From Methylomonas sp. (GTDB taxonomy: Bacteria > Pseudomonadota > Gammaproteobacteria > Methylococcales > Methylomonadaceae), in the NCBI GenBank assembly GCA_028688235.1, contig JAQTYP010000267.1, positions 1 through 5,361 of the forward strand: DNA of 5,361 nucleotides, read 5' to 3'. Below the pieces are notes generated by a model. The model was not told the DNA's origin. It saw nothing but the letters and a program-made list of their open reading frames with translations, and made no database searches. The position numbers and the translations under genes were made by a program. Of the stretch, positions 1 to 4,760 are shown piece by piece; position 1 is the stretch's first letter, and each line of letters starts with the position of its first letter.

Positions 1-432
1 ACCGCAAACGAATGCGGTGTCCTTGAATTTCCTGCCTAGCTGGGCGTCCAACTCTCTGGCGTTCAATGCGCAACGCAGATTTTTCGCCCAAAAATCATGT
101 ATCGAAAACAATTGTCCGGGCAAATCCGAAAATCGCTCGATGACGATAGTGGCCAAGGCCAAATTTTGCAGCTCTCGGGTACCTATCATCGTGATGGCTT
201 TGCTCACCGAATCGATTCTTGCCGAAAAACCATAGAACGCACTATTGACAATTTTGAGCAGTCGAAGTGCTAACGAAGCATCGCTTTCGACGACGCGTGC
301 CGCATCGACAACGGTTTTGGTCGGGTCGTCGATGATCTCGTTCAGGGCCATATAGAGGGTAGGCGGAGAAGCGAGCTGAATGTCGCCTCTCAGCAAATCG
401 TTAACGGTCAGGGTGGCAGCGGGAATGATCAT
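1..432 (-). CDS. HDOD-domain signalling protein, N-terminal part (3' end outside window)
   Basis: This is an open frame of exactly 144 codons from an ATG at 432-430 running off the left edge without a stop. The translation fits the N-terminal half of an HDOD domain, a relative of HD hydrolases that lacks the metal-binding residues. Seen: ASPPTLYMALNEIIDDP at residues 21-37, ESDASLALRLLKIVNSAFYG at 49-68, then the family-typical stretch IDSVSKAITMIGTREL at 73-88 and a FW pair at 114-115. The visible part ends in AFVCG, where family members usually continue into LLHDIG, so the rest should lie just outside. HDOD proteins are cytoplasmic signalling or scaffold proteins, often fused to or encoded near GGDEF and EAL domains; the exact role here is unknown. 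An in-frame TAA three codons upstream rules out a longer form from an upstream ATG. No Shine-Dalgarno sequence precedes the start. The gene is divergent from the GGDEF-EAL gene, with 185 bp between them. Confidence 0.88.
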   Translation of the reverse strand, partial: MIIPAATLTVNDLLRGDIQLASPPTLYMALNEIIDDPTKTVVDAARVVESDASLALRLLKIVNSAFYGFSARIDSVSKAITMIGTRELQNLALATIVIERFSDLPGQLFSIHDFWAKNLRCALNARELDAQLGRKFKDTAFVCG

Positions 433-452
433 CGAAAATTACAAAATTTAAA

Positions 453-481
453 TTTATGCCTATACTGTTTTCTGTTGGCAA
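453..481 (-). promoter_or_regulatory. Candidate sigma-70 type promoter of the HDOD gene
   Basis: Read on the minus strand, TTGCCA (481-476, five of six matches to the -35 consensus) is followed after exactly 17 bp by CATAAA (458-453, four of six matches to -10). Transcription would start near 446, giving a leader of roughly 15 nt before the ATG at 432. This fits the missing Shine-Dalgarno sequence. Call made by eye. Confidence 0.5.
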
Positions 482-504
482 ACAGGGGGTTATGCTCAAC
501 ATAA
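472..504. repeat. Two adjacent short dyads in the divergent intergenic region
   Basis: The first dyad is CTGTT-GGCA-AACAG at 472-485, pairing at six of seven positions across its centre and covering the -35 element of the leftward promoter. The second is TTATG-CTCAA-CATAA at 490-504, a perfect 5-bp inverted repeat with a 5-nt spacer. Their centres are about 18 bp apart, nearly two helical turns. Position and symmetry suit operator sites for a regulator of one or both divergent genes, but dyads this short also arise by chance in AT-rich DNA. Confidence 0.3.
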
Positions 505-546
505 GACTAACCAGTTTTATCGGAATTACAACACAAGCGTAAGAAA

Positions 547-596
547 TTGATTACAAACATGTTTTCAAGGATACATTCCTTTGCTCATCCTATAAC
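547..596 (+). promoter_or_regulatory. Weak promoter candidates for the GGDEF-EAL gene
   Basis: Two alternatives are visible. TATAAC at 591-596 matches five of six -10 positions but has no good -35 element at 16-18 bp; it would give a leader of about 15 nt. TTGATT at 547-552 followed after 17 bp by GATACA at 570-575 has correct spacing but weak hexamers. Nothing better is seen between 433 and 617, so the promoter may need an activator or another sigma factor. Confidence 0.25.
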
Positions 597-617
597 CCTT
601 AGTAGCTTACCCCTTCT

Positions 618-2423
618 ATGACCGTCTGCAACCAACTCAACGAAAAAATCATCATTGTTGCCGAGCACGACAGCGTTTCGGCGCAAAACATTGTTTCCAC
701 TCTGGAAGAAAACGGTTTTCCGGACATTCGACAGGCTGGCAGCGGCGATGTCATTTACGATATCCTGAGGTCATTTCACGACCAACCCGAAAAAATCGGA
801 ATGATCGTGGTGAATGAAAAATTACCTCAATGTCATTTGGCGGAAATGAGCCAAAGCCTTTGTTGCGCGACAGACGGCTCGGTGATCCCTTTGCTGATCG
901 TCAGAAATACCCTAGCCGATCCCGGCGATAACGCAAACCTGCACTGTGAAGCGCTCAGTCATCAGATCACATCGCCTATCGATCCGCTGATACTGATTCA
1001 ATCGATCACTTTCCTATTGAAGCTGAAACAAGAGCGATTTCTGCGCCATCAGCAGGAAGAACAACTGATCAACGAGCTGGCATCGAAAAGCGTACTCGAA
1101 TCCAAACTGAAATTTTTGGTCGCCCACGACGAACTCACGGGATTGCTCAACCGCAGCAGCTTCGAACGCCAATTGCGGATAATCATGAATATCAGCAACA
1201 AACTGGGCAAGGAAGGCGCCTTGTTGTTTATCGATATCGACCGCTTTAGTCTGGTCAACGAGTTGGAAGGATTCGATGTCGGAGACCGCCTATTGGTGGA
1301 ATTGACGATTTTGATTAGGAAATTGGTGCCGCCCAGCAGTTTATTCGCGCGTATCGGTGCCGATGAATTTTGTCTGTTTCTGGAAAACAAAACCAATAAA
1401 CAAGCCCAAATCATTGCCGAAACCATCAGGACTACGATAGAAAATTTCCGATTTTTCACCGGCGAAACCTGCTACAGCGCCAGCGTTTCGATCGGCATCA
1501 CCACCATGCACGATTCATCGCCGATACAGCACCCCGGTGAAATGATCTTACATGGCCGCCAGGCCTGTAATTTTGCGAAGATTTGCGGTCATAATAAAGT
1601 GAGAGTCTATAACCGCGAGGACATTACCGTCAAAGAACGTCGCCGCGATATTTATTGGGTTCCCCTCATCCGCAAGGCCTTGCGCGAGAACGACCTGTAT
1701 CTGGTGTTTCAGCCTGTCGTACAACTGAGTAACGGCGAAATTTCGCATTACGAGGTATTGCTCAGGATGCGCGGCGAAAACGGCGAACAAATCTCGCCGG
1801 ATAAATTCATTCCGGTGGCAGAGCGTATGGGTCTGATACATGCCATCGATTTATGGGTGGTCGAAAGCGCCATCGACTTTTTGGCGGCATTACCGTCTTA
1901 TTTATCCCGAATTTCCCTGGCCATCAATCTGTCGGGAGCAGCGTTTCAATACCCTGACCTGCTTCAGGTAATCAGGGAAAAACTGGAGTTGACCTGGGTG
2001 GACGCCGGCCGATTGACCTTCGAAATAACCGAAACCGCCGCCGTGGATAATTTCGAACGCACCCGCGACATGATCAATCAAATCCGCGAATTGGGTTGTA
2101 AATTTGCGTTGGACGATTTTGGCGCCGGCTTTTGTTCTTTCAATTATCTTAAGACCTTTCCGGTCGATTACGTAAAAATAGACGGTCAATTCATCAGAAA
2201 TTTAGATAATAACGAAACAGATCAAATTCTGGTTAAATCCATGGTCGAAATTGCCGGAAAACTCGGAAAAAGAACCATCGCCGAGTTTGTAGAAACGCCG
2301 AATATTGCATTGAAGCTTAAAGAAATCGGTGTCAATTTGGGCCAGGGATATGCGCTAGGCAAACCCGAACGCAGCCTACTGGATGATCACAAAGTGCCGC
2401 TGGCCATATTGCTCAACTCGTGA
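618..2423 (+). CDS. Pseudo-receiver / GGDEF / EAL protein, predicted c-di-GMP phosphodiesterase
   Basis: 601 residues, no membrane segment or signal peptide, so cytoplasmic. Residues about 9-130 form a CheY-like receiver fold, but the phospho-acceptor position is N66 (in NEKLP), the switch Thr/Ser is R96 and the conserved Lys is S119 before P120: it should not be phosphorylated in the usual way. Residues 130-165 are a charged helical, probably coiled-coil linker. The GGDEF domain (about 166-333) opens with DELTGLLNR at 171-179 and keeps D206, N214 and D249-E250-F251, but the signature is GADEF, the usual Lys after DxDxF is S211, the His of GHxxGD is F219, and no RxxD inhibitory site precedes it. 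The EAL domain (about 345-595) has EVL at 379-381 and N437, E469, D499, D500, K520, E556 and Q576, with the same spacing as the catalytic set of RocR. Hydrolysis of c-di-GMP to pGpG is therefore likely; cyclase activity is doubtful. An in-frame TAG five codons upstream fixes 618 as the first ATG; no Shine-Dalgarno is visible. Confidence 0.93.
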   Translation: MTVCNQLNEKIIIVAEHDSVSAQNIVSTLEENGFPDIRQAGSGDVIYDILRSFHDQPEKIGMIVVNEKLPQCHLAEMSQSLCCATDGSVIPLLIVRNTLADPGDNANLHCEALSHQITSPIDPLILIQSITFLLKLKQERFLRHQQEEQLINELASKSVLESKLKFLVAHDELTGLLNRSSFERQLRIIMNISNKLGKEGALLFIDIDRFSLVNELEGFDVGDRLLVELTILIRKLVPPSSLFARIGADEFCLFLENKTNKQAQIIAETIRTTIENFRFFTGETCYSASVSIGITTMHDSSPIQHPGEMILHGRQACNFAKICGHNKVRVYNREDITVKERRRDIYWVPLIRKALRENDLYLVFQPVVQLSNGEISHYEVLLRMRGENGEQISPDKFIPVAERMGLIHAIDLWVVESAIDFLAALPSYLSRISLAINLSGAAFQYPDLLQVIREKLELTWVDAGRLTFEITETAAVDNFERTRDMINQIRELGCKFALDDFGAGFCSFNYLKTFPVDYVKIDGQFIRNLDNNETDQILVKSMVEIAGKLGKRTIAEFVETPNIALKLKEIGVNLGQGYALGKPERSLLDDHKVPLAILLNS

Positions 2424-2440
2424 CAGCACTTTCAATTTTA

Positions 2441-2520
2441 ATCCCCATGCACCTACGAAACCCCAGCCAGCCCCATAAAAACCCTAAACAAACCAACTTA
2501 TTGCCCCGTTTTTCCGCTCA
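2441..2520 (+). terminator. C-rich, G-poor segment: candidate Rho-dependent terminator
   Basis: Starting 18 nt after the stop codon of the GGDEF-EAL gene, these 80 nt contain 33 C and only 7 G by hand count, with many pyrimidine-C dinucleotides and no stable hairpin. Such a C-over-G bubble in untranslated RNA is the known hallmark of Rho utilisation sites. No intrinsic terminator (GC stem plus T run) is seen after the gene, which makes Rho-dependent ending the simplest reading. The actual stop point would lie downstream. Confidence 0.45.
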
Positions 2521-2696
2521 CCGCTTGGGTAGTGATTCGAAACTGGCAACTAATTCGATAACTTTCGCTTATACAGGCACAACCCCTACCTTTCTCAATT
2601 GAACGATTCTTCAGTATGAAGGGTATAAATAAATAAGGCAAACTAACCGGCATAATAATTTCGATTTTTACCCATTAATATGCACCTTTAGTGTTG

Positions 2697-2764
2697 CTAT
2701 TGGTTTACCGCTTTCGCCGGCTCTGGTATATTCAAACCCGATGCGGGCAAATGGCATCCAATAG
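2697..2764. repeat. 7-bp inverted repeat bracketing a promoter
   Basis: CTATTGG at 2697-2703 and CCAATAG at 2758-2764 are perfect reverse complements, 54 bp apart. The left arm abuts the -35 hexamer and the right arm lies about 20 bp past the predicted transcription start. A smaller dyad, GATGC at 2740-2744 and GCATC at 2754-2758, sits in the early leader. They could be half-sites of an operator or an RNA stem, but chance is not excluded. Confidence 0.3.
2704..2732 (+). promoter_or_regulatory. Sigma-70 type promoter with extended -10, upstream of the 161-residue protein
   Basis: TTTACC (2704-2709, four of six) is followed after exactly 17 bp by TATATT (2727-2732, five of six). A TG at 2724-2725, one base before the -10, gives an extended -10 element. 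Start of transcription is expected near 2739, with a leader of about 67 nt. This is the best promoter match in the window. Confidence 0.6.
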
Positions 2765-2791
2765 TTCCATTAACTAAATAATTAAAACGAT

Positions 2792-2803
2792 AGAGGGGAA
2801 GGG
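2792..2803 (+). promoter_or_regulatory. Strong ribosome binding site of the 161-residue protein
   Basis: The purine run AGAGGGGAAGGG ends 2 nt before the ATG at 2806; its GAGG core lies about 9 nt upstream. It supports this start codon and contrasts with the two divergent genes at the left, which have no such site. Confidence 0.75.
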
Positions 2804-2805
2804 TT

Positions 2806-3291
2806 ATGGCAGAGCTGCTTTTTATTGCAACAACCGTTTTTGTTGCTTATGTCTTGTTCGAAGTAGTCGGTAGCAGTAAAAAAGAGTCGTCCTCGACACA
2901 ACTTCCAGCCAGCAAACCGGATAGCAATCCAACACCAGCCGCCACCTCAGCCGAAGAAGTATCGACCGTAGCCGAGATTGCCAAGCCTGTCAGCAAAGAA
3001 AGCACTAAGGTAGAAACCAAGACAGCCAAAACCAGTCCGGCCAAACCGAAAAAAGCGCCGACCAAAAAGGTCGAGCCCCAAACTCCGGCAGACAGTTTGA
3101 AAAACCCAAAAACAGGGGAAGTTGCAAAAGTCCCTGGCAACTATGCCTTTGCCAAACGCTGGATCAAGGACGCATTGGTGGAAGAAGGCCTGCTGGACAA
3201 GGTTTACAAAAATAACGAATTGGACGACGATGTCACGGCGAAAATCCAAGAAGCCTTGCAACAATTGAAAGCCATGAAAAAATATCAATAA
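2806..3291 (+). CDS. Unrecognised membrane-anchored protein with Lys/Pro/Ala-rich linker
   Basis: 161 residues; I do not recognise the family. Three parts are visible. Residues about 4-22 are one hydrophobic segment (LLFIATTVFVAYVLFEVV). No positive charge precedes it and K25-K26 follow it, so by the positive-inside rule the body should face the cytoplasm; it does not look like a cleaved Sec signal. Residues about 23-98 are low-complexity and presumably disordered, first rich in Ser/Thr/Pro/Ala, then strongly basic (TSPAKPKKAPTKK at 76-88), a composition recalling histone-H1-like tails. Residues about 98-161 look like a small folded, helical domain: PKTGEVAKVPGNYAFAKRWI at 101-120, EEGLLDKVYKNNELDDD at 126-142, then a charged final helix. 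Promoter, ribosome binding site and membrane anchor all argue for a real, well expressed gene. It stands alone, convergent with pilR. A tether or scaffold is a guess from the shape only. Confidence 0.85.
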   Translation: MAELLFIATTVFVAYVLFEVVGSSKKESSSTQLPASKPDSNPTPAATSAEEVSTVAEIAKPVSKESTKVETKTAKTSPAKPKKAPTKKVEPQTPADSLKNPKTGEVAKVPGNYAFAKRWIKDALVEEGLLDKVYKNNELDDDVTAKIQEALQQLKAMKKYQ

Positions 3292-3295
3292 GCGA

Positions 3296-3307
3296 GATGC
3301 CGGCATC
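3296..3307. repeat. 12-bp perfect palindrome just after the 161-residue protein gene
   Basis: GATGCCGGCATC equals its own reverse complement and begins 4 nt past the stop codon. As RNA it could form only a short stem and has no T run after it, so it is not a convincing terminator by itself; a protein-binding site is an alternative. Confidence 0.4.
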
Positions 3308-3314
3308 AAAGATG

Positions 3315-3362
3315 GCGCCATAGAACCCAAAGGCTGAGTTCGCGGCGCTACTCGGCTGGCGC
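3315..3362 (+). other. Two-part inverted repeat in the convergent gap, possible structured 3' end
   Basis: An outer stem pairs GCGCCA (3315-3320) with TGGCGC (3357-3362). An inner stem pairs GCTGAGT (3333-3339) with ACTCGGC (3350-3356), including one G:U pair that exists only in plus-strand RNA. The right arms are contiguous; a 12-nt bulge separates the left arms, and the loop is 10 nt. There is no following T run, so intrinsic termination would be weak. It could be a 3' stabilising structure of the 161-residue protein message or part of a termination region between the convergent genes. Confidence 0.35.
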
Positions 3363-3405
3363 ATATTCCGCACCTTTCACAACCGATCGATTTTTCGGTA
3401 CGAAA

Positions 3406-3420
3406 GGAGTCGTCTACTCC
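3406..3420 (-). terminator. Small hairpin over the pilR stop codon, weak terminator candidate
   Basis: On the minus strand GGAGT-AGACG-ACTCC forms a perfect 5-bp stem with a 5-nt loop that contains part of the TAG stop, followed by TTT only. A second small stem, TTTCG-TAC-CGAAA, overlaps it at 3405-3393. Stems are short and the T run is brief, so this may not end transcription alone. Confidence 0.25.
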
Positions 3421-4760
3421 AGCCCCAGTTTTTTCATGCGATGCCCCAAGGAACGAATCGTCATCCCCAATTGCTGGGCAGCGGCGGTTTTGTTCCATCC
3501 GAGTTGATCCAAGGCCGCGATCAAGACCTTTTTTTCCACGCTTTCCAGATAGGTGTCCAAGGACACCCTTTCCTCACCCAAATCATTCGCCTCTGTTGCC
3601 TGCTCGACTGCGGCAAGCGGCAAATTCAAATCCGAAACTTCAATGCAGCTGCCTTCGTGTAAGGCCAAGGCGCGCTCCAGTATATTTTCCAACTCCCTTA
3701 CATTCCCGGGAAAATGATAACGCTTCAGCGCACTCATAGCCTCTTCGCTTAAACGCGGCAGCGGCAAGCCGTTGACCTTGGCCAGGCGCGTCAACAAATG
3801 CATGGCGATCTGCGGAATATCGTCGGCCCTGGCTCTCAATGGCGGCAAATTGAGTTCGATGACGTTGATACGGTAATACAAGTCCTGCCTGAAACAGCCT
3901 TCCTGTACCATTTTGGCCAACTCCTTATGCGTCGCACTCAGCAAGCGCACATCGACAGGGATTTCATGCTGCTCCCCGACCGGGCGAATCTTTTTTTCCT
4001 GTATGGCTCTGAGCAATTTGACCTGCAAATTCAGCGGCAAATCGGCGACTTCGTCCAGAAACAAGGTCCCGCCCTCGGCTGCCTGAAAAAAACCCTGTTT
4101 ATCGGCAATTGCGCCACTGAAACTGCCTTTCTTATGGCCAAAAAATTCGCTTTCCATCAACTCGTGCGGAATGGCGCCGCAATTGATGGCTACAAAAGGC
4201 TTGTCGCAACGCGGACTCTGCTGGTGTATCAACTTAGCCACTAATTCCTTACCGGAACCGGACTCGCCGCTGATATAAATCGGCGCCTGATTCCGCGCCA
4301 CTTTCTGAATTTTCGAACGAATGTCGCGCATCACGTCCGACTCGCCCAATAGAACGTTACGCGTGCGTCGTTCCTTGCCCTCCGGCCTGTGCGGCGAAAT
4401 TTGCAAGGCATTGCTCACCAGTTGCCGTAATGCGACCAAGTCGACCGGTTTGGTCAAAAAGTCGAAAGCTCCTTTTTTCATGGCCTTGATGGCGATATCC
4501 ATGCTGCCGTGAGCTGTGATCACGGCTACCGGCAACTGCAAACCCTCGTCCTGAATGTAATCGACCAGTTCCAGTCCGTCACCATCCGGCAAACGCATAT
4601 CGGTCAGACACAGATCGAACGACTGGCTGTGCAATAATTCCCTAGCAGAGCGCAGGTCTTGCGCGCATCGCGTTTGGATATTCATCCTGCCCAAGGTTAT
4701 TTCGAGTAACTCCCTGATATCGGGCTCGTCATCGACCACCAGTGTGATAGGCATCTTCAT
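3414..4760 (-). CDS. pilR: PilR-type sigma-54-dependent response regulator
   Basis: 448 residues, the normal length for PilR. Receiver domain about 5-120 with acidic pair D10-D11, phospho-acceptor D54 (LTDMRLPDGDG), T82 and K104 before P105: intact. The AAA+ sigma-54 interaction domain (about 137-370) has Walker A GESGSGKE at 165-172, the sigma-54 contact loop GSFSGA at 212-217, Walker B GGTLFLDEV at 230-238, the arginine-finger region FRQDLYYR at 290-297, and the sensor II region FPGNVREL at 350-357. A Fis-type helix-turn-helix ends the protein (about 404-448, core WNKTAAAQQLG). Known PilR is phosphorylated by PilS and, with RpoN, activates the pilin gene pilA. The start overlaps the pilS stop in ATGA, indicating one operon and coupled translation; M3 is a possible alternative start. 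Unusually for the loop, Ser replaces the usual Thr. No pilin gene is in the window. Another NtrC-family member is possible, but the neighbour and sequence favour PilR. Confidence 0.92.
   Translation of the reverse strand: MKMPITLVVDDEPDIRELLEITLGRMNIQTRCAQDLRSARELLHSQSFDLCLTDMRLPDGDGLELVDYIQDEGLQLPVAVITAHGSMDIAIKAMKKGAFDFLTKPVDLVALRQLVSNALQISPHRPEGKERRTRNVLLGESDVMRDIRSKIQKVARNQAPIYISGESGSGKELVAKLIHQQSPRCDKPFVAINCGAIPHELMESEFFGHKKGSFSGAIADKQGFFQAAEGGTLFLDEVADLPLNLQVKLLRAIQEKKIRPVGEQHEIPVDVRLLSATHKELAKMVQEGCFRQDLYYRINVIELNLPPLRARADDIPQIAMHLLTRLAKVNGLPLPRLSEEAMSALKRYHFPGNVRELENILERALALHEGSCIEVSDLNLPLAAVEQATEANDLGEERVSLDTYLESVEKKVLIAALDQLGWNKTAAAQQLGMTIRSLGHRMKKLGLE
4757..4760 (-). other. ATGA stop-start overlap of pilS and pilR
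   Basis: The ATG of pilR (4760-4758) and the TGA of pilS (4759-4757) share two bases. Only an A-rich GAAATCGAAAT precedes the pilR start, so pilR translation probably depends on ribosomes finishing pilS, which would keep kinase and regulator amounts linked. Confidence 0.8.

Larger units (their letters stand above)
2424..2805. other. 382-bp intergenic region without a credible gene
   Basis: The stretch holds, in order: a C-rich segment (2441-2520); an imperfect direct repeat, ATTCGAAACT at 2535-2544 and ATTCGATAACT at 2553-2563; a perfect small palindrome, CTTCA-GTA-TGAAG at 2609-2621, followed by TATAAA at 2623-2628, which has a poorly spaced -35 candidate (TTGAAC, 19 bp); an AT-rich tract; and the promoter, leader and ribosome binding site of the next gene. 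A 60-codon frame starting with GTG at 2420 is not convincing as a gene. A small RNA from the TATAAA site is possible, but I cannot support it. Confidence 0.7.

Noticed and set aside
17..235. 72-codon plus-strand frame
   Set aside because: It lies entirely antisense to the clear HDOD coding frame and has no domain-like sequence.
476..495. Possible sigma-54 promoter beginning TTGGCA in the divergent region
   Set aside because: The GG at 477-478 needs a GC 12 bp downstream; 489-490 reads GT, and the next GC is 5 bp too far. No other intergenic TGGC in the window has the right -12 partner by eye.
2420..2602. 60-codon frame starting with GTG that overlaps the end of the GGDEF-EAL gene
   Set aside because: No ribosome binding site, Pro/Asn-rich sequence without domain character, and the C-rich base composition of a probable Rho site explains it.
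2609..2628. CTTCA-GTA-TGAAG palindrome as an intrinsic terminator
   Set aside because: The stem is only 5 bp and AT-rich, the loop is 3 nt and it is followed by GGTATAAA with no T run on either strand.
2947..3498. 183-codon minus-strand frame spanning the convergent gap
   Set aside because: It is antisense to the 161-residue protein gene and out of frame with the end of pilR; its Phe/Gly/Cys-rich sequence is a by-product of the Lys/Glu-rich sense strand.
3798..4244. 148-codon plus-strand frame inside pilR
   Set aside because: It is antisense to the conserved AAA+ domain; the pilR frame contains all expected motifs there.
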